NCBI GenBank assembly: GCA_024682555.1
Contig: JAIKZD010000156.1
Location: 1-41,812, forward strand
DNA: 41,812 nucleotides
Source of the DNA: Lachnospiraceae bacterium
GTDB lineage: Bacteria > Bacillota > Clostridia > Lachnospirales > Lachnospiraceae
Direction: 5' to 3'
How positions within the stretch are numbered: position 1 is the stretch's first letter; each line of letters begins with the position of its first letter. The translations under genes were made by a program, and so were the position numbers. Positions 25,277-33,351 of the stretch are shown here, piece by piece. Under the pieces are notes generated by a model. It worked only from the letters and a program-made list of their open reading frames with translations, was not told the DNA's origin and searched no databases.

Positions 25277-25349
25277 GGGGCATTAGCGCAGTTGGGAGCG
25301 CGTGACATCCGCAATGTCAAGGCCACGGGTTCGAATCCCGTATGCTCCA
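25277..25349 (+). tRNA. tRNA-Ala (anticodon CGC)
   Basis: All 73 bases fold as a cloverleaf: acceptor GGGGCAT/ATGCTCC with the G3-U70 pair that identifies alanine tRNAs; D stem GCGC/GCGC with a GGG-containing loop; anticodon stem TGACA/TGTCA; anticodon loop TCCGCAA giving CGC at 34-36; T stem ACGGG/CCCGT with loop TTCGAAT; discriminator A. CCA is not encoded and eight T residues follow at once. Position 33, almost always U, is C. Confidence 0.92.
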
Positions 25350-25357
25350 TTTTTTTT
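25350..25357 (+). terminator. T-run directly after the tRNA
   Basis: Eight T residues adjoin the tRNA 3' end. The GC-rich T-arm and acceptor stem could act as the terminator hairpin. Confidence 0.4.
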
Positions 25358-25361
25358 CGGA

Positions 25362-26702
25362 TCATCCTCCGAGCTTTCCCGCAAGCCAGTCTCGGGGACT
25401 TACTCCCTCGACACGTTTAAATACCTTGGAAAAATAGTAGGCGGATTCAAAGCTTAAGGCATCAGCCACCTCATAGATCTTCATATCATCATTTAAGAGA
25501 AGCTCTTTTGCCTTCTCTATTTTTTTTGTGTAAACATATTCGGAAAAACCGATCTCCGTATTTTTTTTGAAGATGGAAGAGAGGTAAGCGGGAGAGAGTC
25601 CGAAGTGCTCCGCCACCTCCGTAAGCTGTAATTTTCCGTTCAGATTTTCATCTATGTAATCCTGTATCGAAGAGATAAGCCTGTCTTTGCCGGAACGCCT
25701 GTTTGTGCCGACTATATGGGAAAAGACCCTGATGGGGGAGGGAACGTCAGCTTTTCCCTCTGCGATCTTTGATTCCTCAAAAGATGTATGTATCTCCATC
25801 GGATCGGAAACGGCCGTTCCTATTCCGAAGTACAGACTGACATTAAAATATCCGTCTATCATTTCGATGGCATTTTCAAGGGCATCATTTATCTGCTTCA
25901 TTACATCGGCAATTGCCTCATCCTCGTTAAAATAGAAGATGAAGGTGAAATGCCTTATATCATTTGCAATGGTATAGCAGGGGGAATACTTGCCGAGTAT
26001 ATCGGTGGTCATCTTCCTTACGGAGAGACAGAGGGAACGGAGCCTGTCATTATCCGTTATCCCGTCGGTTTTCAGCGAACAGTAGACGGTGATATATCTG
26101 TTGTAGGAAAAATCCATCCGGTTTTCCGATGAAAGTCTGTCAAAGGTTGGTCTGTCGGGTATAAGATCACACAGAAGCTTTATCAGGAAGCTCTGTCTGA
26201 ATTCCTCCAAAGATGAGGCAGTGGTCCCTGATGAGGTATCGGCACCGGGAGCCCCGGACAGGCTTGTGTTGTCGGATCCTGCTGCTGCGGAAGGCAAAGG
26301 GGGCATCTCGGACAGCCGTTTTGTACATCTGTTAAGAGCTTCTCTGAGAGTATCGGCGGAAAGCTCTATCTTTATCAGATAATCCACGGCTTCTCCGGCC
26401 ATTGCGGATCTTACCATCTCAAAATCATCATAGGCGGTGAGCATTATAAAAACAGGCTTTTTTCCGATCTCATTTCTTACCTTATCTATCAGCTCCAGTC
26501 CGGTCATGATGGGCATTTTGATATCGGATATTACAATATCGATGTCCGGATCATTTATTATGATCTCATAGGCATCCCTGCCGTTTCCGGCAGAGGCGGC
26601 AACTTCAAAGCTTTCATTCAGATCCCTGTCGAAGATGGATTTGAGTCCTATCTGTACCAGAGGTTCGTCATCGACGATCAGTACCCTGTATCTATTTTTC
26701 AT
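25362..26702 (-). CDS. YesN-type response regulator with AraC-family DNA-binding domain
   Basis: A 446-residue two-component regulator. The receiver domain covers residues 1-~120, with VLIVDDEPLVQIGL, the phosphorylated aspartate in VISDIKMPIMTG and the LTAYDD motif. A serine/alanine-rich linker and a ~150-residue middle domain follow. The C-terminal AraC helix-turn-helix pair covers the last ~100 residues (VAEHFGLSPAYLSSIFKKN, then EVADALSFESAYYFSKVFKR). It starts one base after its sensor kinase stop and probably controls the divergent sugar transporter operon; phased direct repeats upstream of that operon are candidate sites. Confidence 0.92.
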   Translation of the reverse strand: MKNRYRVLIVDDEPLVQIGLKSIFDRDLNESFEVAASAGNGRDAYEIIINDPDIDIVISDIKMPIMTGLELIDKVRNEIGKKPVFIMLTAYDDFEMVRSAMAGEAVDYLIKIELSADTLREALNRCTKRLSEMPPLPSAAAGSDNTSLSGAPGADTSSGTTASSLEEFRQSFLIKLLCDLIPDRPTFDRLSSENRMDFSYNRYITVYCSLKTDGITDNDRLRSLCLSVRKMTTDILGKYSPCYTIANDIRHFTFIFYFNEDEAIADVMKQINDALENAIEMIDGYFNVSLYFGIGTAVSDPMEIHTSFEESKIAEGKADVPSPIRVFSHIVGTNRRSGKDRLISSIQDYIDENLNGKLQLTEVAEHFGLSPAYLSSIFKKNTEIGFSEYVYTKKIEKAKELLLNDDMKIYEVADALSFESAYYFSKVFKRVEGVSPRDWLAGKLGG

Positions 26703-26703
26703 T

Positions 26704-28470
26704 TCATAACCTCTTTATTTCATTTCCCTTTGGGAAGGTATAGTGCACCGTCGTGGATTCCCCGGGTATGCTTGATATGGTCAGGCCATATTCGTTTCCG
26801 AAGGTGAGTTTGATCCGTTTATCTACGTTATATACCCCTATATCGGTGAAGAAGTCGTTTGCATCCTTATCATCACCGTTCATTATCTTCTCGATGGTCT
26901 GTTCATCCATGCCGATACCGTTATCCGTCACATCTATGAAAAATCTGTCCTCAAGCCGGTCATATATATGTATCCTTATCTTACCGGCGCTTCCTTTGGG
27001 CTCGATCCCGTGGAAGATCGCATTTTCAACTATGGGCTGCAGACAGAATCTGTTGACATCCTGTCCGAGCAGCTCCTCATTATCGATATCATAGCTTAAG
27101 TCGATGGTTCCGCCGTAACGGTATTTCATTATCGTATAATAATCATCAAGCAGAGCCTTTTCCTCTTTTAAGGATATAAGTGATCCGGTACTCTTGGATA
27201 CATTCTTTAAAAGCCTTGAGAGGGAGGTGGACATATCGGCTATTCCGTCTGCACCCTGGATCGTAGCCATCCACTTGATGGTATTTAATGTATTATACAT
27301 AAAATGGGGATTGATCTGGGACTGGAGCATGCGGTACTCAAGTTCCTGTCTGTCTTTTTCCATTTTGACCCTGTCATTTATCAGGGCCTCGACCCTTACG
27401 GAGAGGTCATTTATTCCTTTTCCTATGTTTCCCAGCTCATTATCCCATTCTATCGAATTATCTCTTGTAAAGTCGCCTTCCCCGACCCTGTTAAGCTTGC
27501 CGGTAAGTTTTTCCACCGGGGCGTTTATCATGCGGCTCAGCATGAAATATACGATGACGCCCGTAATAAAGATGAAGAGCAGTACCAGCAGTATCGCCAG
27601 AAACTGGTTCCTTGAACGTGATCTGAGTTCGCTTTCCGACGGGAGCATGCAGAGCGTGATGTCTTTGTCGGGAAGAGTGTATACAGCAAGGATATCTGCT
27701 TTGTCCGAAGGAAGTGAGGCGGGCCTGAAGGCTCCGTTTTCGTATAAGAGAGTGTTGTTATCCCCGAAGGTTATGAAAATGCTGCTGTCTTTCGGCAGCT
27801 CCAGATTATCGATGTGTTTTGTTATCACATCCGATGATATCTCCGCATAGATGAAACCCGTCATTTCCGGGGTATTATAGTTTTTTACCGGACGTATCAG
27901 GGGAAGGATCGGGGTGCCCGCCTTTTGGAACGGACTGTTATAGAGCCCGCTGCAGGGATGCCCCGGGTCCTTGAGCAGTATGGAAAAAAAAGGAGCCGAT
28001 ATCAGATCGTTTATGGCCTCGGGGCCGGAGGTGCCGATGACCCTCATGATATGCAGATAATTGGAACCGTCCGGAGTAGATACGAGGAACCTGTTGATCA
28101 GATCATGGGAGGGAGTTACCGTATATTCCTCATTGAGATGAGCCCAGGTGTCCGTGGCTTTCTGCCTGTATGAGACGATATCATTATCTTCAAATCCGTC
28201 GATCCTGTTTAAATAATCCTCGATCTCCGGATCGAGGGTGAGTCTTCCAATAAAGGAAAGCACCAGATTTAAGTCATAATTGATCTCGTTTCCGAGGAGC
28301 TGGACATTTATATAGGCGGACTGTCTGATACTCTCTCTTAAGTACCGTCTCGATGCATAAAAACTCAGCAATGCCACTAAAAGTGCGATGGCACTTGAGA
28401 AGCACATAACTATAAGTATTATCCTGAATCTTAAGCTTTTTATCCTGTTTTTCATAGATTGCGCTGTCAT
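26704..28470 (-). CDS. YesM-type sensor histidine kinase
   Basis: About 588 residues from the ATG at 28470; an upstream in-frame ATG at 28545 adds 25 residues, and neither start has a strong ribosome binding site. Topology: an N-terminal membrane helix (after KNRIKSLRF), a ~260-residue extracellular sensor domain, a second helix, then HAMP (INAPVEKLTGKLNRVGEGDF). The His_kinase (YesM/LytS) motif is QINPHFMYNTLNTIKWM, with the phosphorylatable histidine. The ATPase domain has FCLQPIVENAIFHGIEP and DNGIGMDE. It probably senses an extracellular sugar and phosphorylates the adjacent YesN-type regulator. Confidence 0.9.
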   Translation of the reverse strand: MTAQSMKNRIKSLRFRIILIVMCFSSAIALLVALLSFYASRRYLRESIRQSAYINVQLLGNEINYDLNLVLSFIGRLTLDPEIEDYLNRIDGFEDNDIVSYRQKATDTWAHLNEEYTVTPSHDLINRFLVSTPDGSNYLHIMRVIGTSGPEAINDLISAPFFSILLKDPGHPCSGLYNSPFQKAGTPILPLIRPVKNYNTPEMTGFIYAEISSDVITKHIDNLELPKDSSIFITFGDNNTLLYENGAFRPASLPSDKADILAVYTLPDKDITLCMLPSESELRSRSRNQFLAILLVLLFIFITGVIVYFMLSRMINAPVEKLTGKLNRVGEGDFTRDNSIEWDNELGNIGKGINDLSVRVEALINDRVKMEKDRQELEYRMLQSQINPHFMYNTLNTIKWMATIQGADGIADMSTSLSRLLKNVSKSTGSLISLKEEKALLDDYYTIMKYRYGGTIDLSYDIDNEELLGQDVNRFCLQPIVENAIFHGIEPKGSAGKIRIHIYDRLEDRFFIDVTDNGIGMDEQTIEKIMNGDDKDANDFFTDIGVYNVDKRIKLTFGNEYGLTISSIPGESTTVHYTFPKGNEIKRL

Positions 28471-28668
28471 GGTATTCTGAAACGACCGGGGTGATCTGAA
28501 ATAATAAAAATTTACATCTTTTTCCAAAAAAAAGACAATAATCATATTCCGGCCGTGATTTTTTACAAGATTAACAAAAAAAATGCCATTTAGGTATTGC
28601 CCTGAAAATTATAATCTATAGTCGTTGAAAAAACAATTTGACACCGGAGCATATTACGGTCCGACAGT

Positions 28669-28761
28669 TTAAAATGAGGACATCGTCAGGCTATATAATG
28701 CGGACAGCGCTGAGTTTTATAACACGGAGATTGCCGACTTATAAATGCGGACATTGCCCAA
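28669..28761. promoter_or_regulatory. Four phased direct repeats upstream of the sugar-binding protein gene
   Basis: Four imperfect copies of a TATAAATGCGGACATTGCC-like unit start near 28669, 28694, 28718 and 28739, spaced 21-25 bases, about two to two and a half helical turns. Tandem direct repeats with such spacing are typical of AraC-family operators. One unit contains TATAAT (28694-28699) without a good -35, as expected for an activator-dependent promoter. Confidence 0.5.
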
Positions 28762-28811
28762 AGAATTAAGAGCCGGTCGTAACAGGCATACCGGAAAAAC
28801 AGGAGGTAATA

Positions 28812-30188
28812 ATGAAAAAGAAGATCATCAGCACATTACTCGCAACAGCAATGCTTGCAGTAACACTTACGGCCTGCGCAGGCGCTCCCGCAGCAACTGC
28901 ACCCGCAGAGAGTGCTCCTGCAGAGACAACGGAAGAAGCAGCTCCCGCTGAAGAAACTGCAACGGAAGCAGAGGCTCCTGCCGAGGCATCGGATGAACCC
29001 GTTACCATTAAGTGGGCATTATGGGACAAGGATGCTACTGTTTATTATGAGCCCCTTATCGAAGGCTATACCGCAGCTCATCCCAATGTAACCATCGAGA
29101 TGGTAGATCTTGGCTCCACGGATTACCAGACAGTATTAGGAACACAGCTTTCAGGCTCGGATGCAAGCTTTGACGTAGTTACGATAAAGGACGTTCCCGG
29201 ACTTGTAACACTTGCAAACAAGGGTGTTTTAGAGCCCCTCGATGACCTTATCGCTCAGGACGGCATCGATCTTTCCGTATACAGCGGAATCACGGATCAG
29301 GTTAAGGTTAACGATACTCTTTATGAGCTTCCTTTCCGTCGTGACATATGGGTTCTTTTCTACAACAAGGACGTATTTGACAAGGCAGGGGTTGACTATC
29401 CCACAAATGATATGACATGGGAAGAGTATGACGAGCTTGCAAGAAAGATCACGGATACAACACCCGGTTCGGAAGTATACGGTGCTCACTATCATACATG
29501 GAGATCCACGATCCAGCTTATGGGAATCCTTGACGGAAAGCATACCATCGTAGACGGAACCTATGATTTCACAAAGCCTTATTATGACATGGTCCTTGCA
29601 CAGCAGAAGGACGGAGTATGCATGGATTATGCAACTCTTAAGACACAGGGACTTCATTATTCGGCAGCATTCTATCAGGGCAATGTCGGAATGCTCAACA
29701 TGGGTTCATGGTTCATTCCTACACTCATCCAGAAGATCAAAGAGGGTGAAGGCGCAGCAGCTGCCAACTGGGGAATCGTTAAGTATCCTCATGCCGAGGG
29801 AGTAGAGCCCGGCTCAACACTTGCAACTATCACAGCACTTGCGATCCCCACATCGGCACCCAACAAGGAAGTTGCCTGGGATTTCGTTAAGTTCGTAAGC
29901 GGCGCGGAAGGCGCAGAGATCATGGCCGGAACAGGTAACACACCTGCAATGAGCAATGATGCCATCAACGCTAAGATCGCTGAGATGGACGGCTTCCCTG
30001 AGGATGCAAATTCAAAGGACGCTCTTTCGGCAGCAAATGCATATCTTGAGATGCCTGCAAACGAGAAGTCTTCGGAGATCGAGACAGTTCTCAACGAGCA
30101 GCATGATAACATCATGAACGAGATATCAACAGTTGATGAAGCTATCGAGGCAATGAACGAAGGCGTTCAGGCTATTTTAGCCCAGTAA
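28812..30188 (+). CDS. Sugar ABC transporter substrate-binding lipoprotein
   Basis: A 458-residue extracellular solute-binding protein of the maltose/multiple-sugar family (family 1). It has a lipoprotein signal peptide (KKKIISTLLATAMLAV) with the lipobox LTAC, the lipidated residue being Cys22, and an Ala/Pro/Glu/Thr-rich linker to about residue 60. The mature domain starts VTIKWALWDKD, with family features ITDQVKVNDTLYELPF and NKDVFDKAGVDYP. A strong Shine-Dalgarno (AGGAGG) precedes the ATG. It is followed by two hairpins that probably keep its message more abundant than that of the permeases. Confidence 0.95.
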   Translation: MKKKIISTLLATAMLAVTLTACAGAPAATAPAESAPAETTEEAAPAEETATEAEAPAEASDEPVTIKWALWDKDATVYYEPLIEGYTAAHPNVTIEMVDLGSTDYQTVLGTQLSGSDASFDVVTIKDVPGLVTLANKGVLEPLDDLIAQDGIDLSVYSGITDQVKVNDTLYELPFRRDIWVLFYNKDVFDKAGVDYPTNDMTWEEYDELARKITDTTPGSEVYGAHYHTWRSTIQLMGILDGKHTIVDGTYDFTKPYYDMVLAQQKDGVCMDYATLKTQGLHYSAAFYQGNVGMLNMGSWFIPTLIQKIKEGEGAAAANWGIVKYPHAEGVEPGSTLATITALAIPTSAPNKEVAWDFVKFVSGAEGAEIMAGTGNTPAMSNDAINAKIAEMDGFPEDANSKDALSAANAYLEMPANEKSSEIETVLNEQHDNIMNEISTVDEAIEAMNEGVQAILAQ

Positions 30189-30197
30189 TAAAGGATA

Positions 30198-30261
30198 TAC
30201 CGGAAATATCCGGTAAAACGAAAGATATACAGGGTACCTGTTAAGGTTACAGGTACCCTGT
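30198..30261 (+). promoter_or_regulatory. Two intercistronic hairpins after the binding-protein gene
   Basis: TACCGGA (30198-30204) pairs with TCCGGTA (30209-30215). Further on, a perfect 13-bp stem, ACAGGGTACCTGT (30229-30241) with ACAGGTACCCTGT (30249-30261), is followed by TTGTT. This is a likely attenuator or mRNA-stability element giving more binding protein than permease. Confidence 0.75.
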
Positions 30262-30304
30262 TTGTTAAAAAGGAAGAATAATACATAACCGGACGGAGAA
30301 GAAG

Positions 30305-31240
30305 ATGAGCGGTAACGACAGAGCAGTTAAAATGCCCGTAAAGAGGGGCATGTCAAAGAGAGAAAAAAAGAGAACCCTGGTGGCGTATTCATTTATCGCA
30401 CCGAATTTCGTGGGCTTTGCCGTGTTCACACTGGGTCCCATTATACTGGCTTTTATAATGGCATTTACGCAGTGGGACGGGTCAAATCCCATGCAGTTTG
30501 TCGGAGGAGAAAATTTTAAAGAGCTCTTCACAAACGACAGGTTTATGGCATCCCTTAGAAACACCATAGTATACAGTCTGTTTACGGTTCCGCTCACCCT
30601 TGTGTGTGCTTTGGGACTTGCGATCCTTTTAAACCAGAAGATAAAAGGACGTACCTTCTTCAGAACAGTAGTATTCTTTCCGTATGTTGCCTCCCTGGTT
30701 GCGGTAGCTGCCGTATGGAACATGTTATTCACACCCAATAAGGCGGGTCTTATGAATCAGCTTCTCATGAATGTTTTTCACACGGATCCCTTAAAATGGG
30801 CGGCAGCTCCCAATACCGTAATGCTCACCATCATACTTTTTTCGATCTGGAAGAACATGGGGTACTATATGGTGATATACCTTGCGGGGTTACAGGGTAT
30901 AAGTGAGGACCTCTATGAGGCGGCAGCCCTTGACGGAGCGGGATCCTGGCAGAAATTCCTGTATGTGACCCTTCCGCAGCTGAAACCCACCACCTTCTTT
31001 GTCAGCGTGATGTTAACAATAAGCTGCTTCAAGATATACGACATCGTGTATATGCTTGCCGGAGGATCCAACGGCGTGGTTAATAAAAGCGCGATGGTGC
31101 TTGTATACTATATCTATGAGGAAGCGTTCAGAAACTGGAAGCTCGGAAGTGCTTCGGCGGCAGCGCTTGTACTGTTTGTTATAGTTCTTGTCATCACCCT
31201 TATACAGTTCAGGGGTGAGAAGAATTATGCGAACGATTAA
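30305..31240 (+). CDS. Sugar ABC transporter permease (MalF/UgpA type)
   Basis: A 311-residue inner-membrane permease with about six hydrophobic helices, the first near residues 30-52 (YSFIAPNFVGFAVFTLG). The cytoplasmic EAA loop that contacts the ATPase is LYEAAALDGAGSWQKFLYVTLP. It pairs with the next gene to form the channel. No ATPase gene is in the operon, as is common where a shared MsmX-type ATPase energises several importers. Confidence 0.94.
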   Translation: MSGNDRAVKMPVKRGMSKREKKRTLVAYSFIAPNFVGFAVFTLGPIILAFIMAFTQWDGSNPMQFVGGENFKELFTNDRFMASLRNTIVYSLFTVPLTLVCALGLAILLNQKIKGRTFFRTVVFFPYVASLVAVAAVWNMLFTPNKAGLMNQLLMNVFHTDPLKWAAAPNTVMLTIILFSIWKNMGYYMVIYLAGLQGISEDLYEAAALDGAGSWQKFLYVTLPQLKPTTFFVSVMLTISCFKIYDIVYMLAGGSNGVVNKSAMVLVYYIYEEAFRNWKLGSASAAALVLFVIVLVITLIQFRGEKNYAND

Positions 31241-31253
31241 GGAGGTGACGGAG

Positions 31254-32090
31254 ATGGAATCAAGATCGGCTAACAAAATCATTAAAAACTGTATAACCTA
31301 TTTTTTCCTAATCCTTCTTGCGGCCATAATGCTGGTTCCCTTTGCATGGATGATAACAGCCTCGCTGAAGCTTAATAAGGATGTATTTATGATCCCTTAC
31401 GCCTGGGTGGGATTTGAAGCCAGATGGCAGAACTATGTGGACATATGGACCAAAATACCTCTTGCAAAATATGCATTGAATACTGTCAAGCTTACCGTGA
31501 TAGTCACGCTTCTGCAGATCCTTACATCGAGCTTTGCCGCCTACGCGTTTGCGAAACTTGAGTTTAAGGGCAGAAACCTGCTGTTTCTTGCATATATCGC
31601 AACGATAGCGGTTCCCTGGCAGGTATACATGGTTCCGCAGTTTATTTTCATGAGAAAGCTGGGACTTGCGGATACGCATCTTGCCATCATAATCCTGCAG
31701 GCGTTTTCAGCCTTCGGTGTTTTTCTCATGAGACAGTTCTATGAGGGGATACCCGATTCGCTCTGCGAAGCGGCAAGGATAGACGGCATGAGCGAGTATA
31801 AGATATATGCCTCGATCATGCTCCCGCTGTCAAAACCGGCTCTTTCAACTCTTGTGATATTTACGTTTGTAAATACCTGGAATGATTTCCTGGGCCCCCT
31901 TATCTATCTGACCTCGGATTCAAAGAAAACCCTGCAGATAGGTATTAAAATGTTCATATCCCAGTATTCGGCAGAGTACGGTCTCATCATGGCGGCCTCG
32001 GTGCTGTCCCTGATCCCGGTCCTCATCGTGTTCATGTCATTGCAGAAATACTTTGTTGCGGGAATAACCACGGGTGCGGTGAAAGGCTAG
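31254..32090 (+). CDS. Sugar ABC transporter permease (MalG/UgpE type)
   Basis: About 278 residues from the ATG at 31254, which has an excellent ribosome binding site (AAGGAGGTG) upstream; an upstream in-frame start inside the previous gene is rejected. About six membrane helices begin with YFFLILLAAIMLVPFAWM. The EAA loop is LCEAARIDGMSEYKIYASIMLP. The C-terminal segment includes YFVAGITTGAVKG, the usual ending of this subfamily. It starts 13 bases after the MalF-type gene. Confidence 0.94.
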   Translation: MESRSANKIIKNCITYFFLILLAAIMLVPFAWMITASLKLNKDVFMIPYAWVGFEARWQNYVDIWTKIPLAKYALNTVKLTVIVTLLQILTSSFAAYAFAKLEFKGRNLLFLAYIATIAVPWQVYMVPQFIFMRKLGLADTHLAIIILQAFSAFGVFLMRQFYEGIPDSLCEAARIDGMSEYKIYASIMLPLSKPALSTLVIFTFVNTWNDFLGPLIYLTSDSKKTLQIGIKMFISQYSAEYGLIMAASVLSLIPVLIVFMSLQKYFVAGITTGAVKG

Positions 32091-32114
32091 CCGGATACGG
32101 AAGGATGTGTTTAC

Positions 32115-33320
32115 ATGGAAAAATGGATCAAAACAGATGTGATAATGCAATATCCGGAAGTTACGGAGGAGGAGATAAAAAAGGCTCTTTCCGTCTGTAT
32201 TTCGGGGGTGCTTAAATACCTTGACGATTTTACGGATAAGTTTCCCTATGCCGCAAGCGTTGACAATTTTTACAGACCCTGTGAAAACAAAGGCTGGACC
32301 ACCGGATTCTATACCGGAGAGCTGTGGCTTTCCTATGAGAATGCGCAGAATGATGCCGATAAGAAAAGAATACTGGAAGTCGCTGAAGCCCATGTCAGGT
32401 CCTTTTATGACAGGGTGGAAAAAGAGATCGATGTGGATCATCATGACATGGGATTTCTATATAGCCCATCCTGTGTTGCCGCCTATAAGCTTACGGGCAG
32501 TGAGACGGGTAAAAAAGCGGCCATAAAGGCAGCAGACATGCTCATAAGAAGATTCCAGAGTGTTGGTGAGTTCATACAGGCCTGGGGAAAGATGGGCGCT
32601 GAAGATAATTACAGGTTCATTATCGATTGTCTGTTAAACCTTCCTCTTCTTTACTGGGCAAGTATGGAGACCGGAGATGAAAAATACAGGGACATTGCCG
32701 AAAAACACATACATACCGCAATGAACAATGTCATAAGGGAGGATGATTCCACCTGGCATACCGTATTCATGGATCAGAAAACAGGAGCCTTTCACCACGG
32801 GGCAACCTGTCAGGGTTATAAAGACGGGTCGGCCTGGGCCAGAGGACAGGCATGGGGTATATACGGCTGTGCCGTAGCCTATAAATACACGAAAAGATCA
32901 GAATACATAGATTACTTTAAAAGAGTCTGCATGTATTTCCTTAAGCATCTGCCTTCGGATCTTGTTCCGATGTGGGATTTAAGCTTTGGAGAGACCGATA
33001 AGGATACGGAACCCAGGGATTCTTCCTCAGCGGTGATCGCCTGCTGCGGGATGCTTGAGATGAGCAAATACATGAATGAGGAAGACAGCGGATATTTTAC
33101 CGCTGTGGCAAAGAGAATATTAAAATCCGTTATTGACGGTTACGCCGTAAGGGATGTGAACACAAGCAACGGACGCCTGTTACACGGGACCTATTCAAAG
33201 AAGAGTCCCTATAATACCTGTACTCCGGAAGGCGTGGATGAATGCGTGCTGTGGGGTGATTACTACTATATGGAGGCTCTTAACAGACTGTTAAATCCGG
33301 ACTGGAATATCTACTGGTAG
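32115..33320 (+). CDS. GH88 unsaturated glucuronyl hydrolase
   Basis: A 401-residue cytoplasmic-type enzyme (no signal peptide) that removes the 4,5-unsaturated uronic acid left on oligosaccharides by polysaccharide lyases, through vinyl-ether hydration. Family GH88 motifs on the alpha6/alpha6 barrel: WTTGFYTGELWLSYE, VDHHDMGFLYSPS (with an aspartate at the expected catalytic position), CLLNLPLLYWAS and GSAWARGQAWGIYG (second acidic region). Its place after the transporter suggests that imported unsaturated disaccharides, for example from glycosaminoglycans or similar uronic-acid polymers, are cleaved here. GH105 is the alternative; GH88 fits better. Confidence 0.9.
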   Translation: MEKWIKTDVIMQYPEVTEEEIKKALSVCISGVLKYLDDFTDKFPYAASVDNFYRPCENKGWTTGFYTGELWLSYENAQNDADKKRILEVAEAHVRSFYDRVEKEIDVDHHDMGFLYSPSCVAAYKLTGSETGKKAAIKAADMLIRRFQSVGEFIQAWGKMGAEDNYRFIIDCLLNLPLLYWASMETGDEKYRDIAEKHIHTAMNNVIREDDSTWHTVFMDQKTGAFHHGATCQGYKDGSAWARGQAWGIYGCAVAYKYTKRSEYIDYFKRVCMYFLKHLPSDLVPMWDLSFGETDKDTEPRDSSSAVIACCGMLEMSKYMNEEDSGYFTAVAKRILKSVIDGYAVRDVNTSNGRLLHGTYSKKSPYNTCTPEGVDECVLWGDYYYMEALNRLLNPDWNIYW

Positions 33321-33351
33321 GGGTAACCTGAGATCTATATGGGGGATTAAA

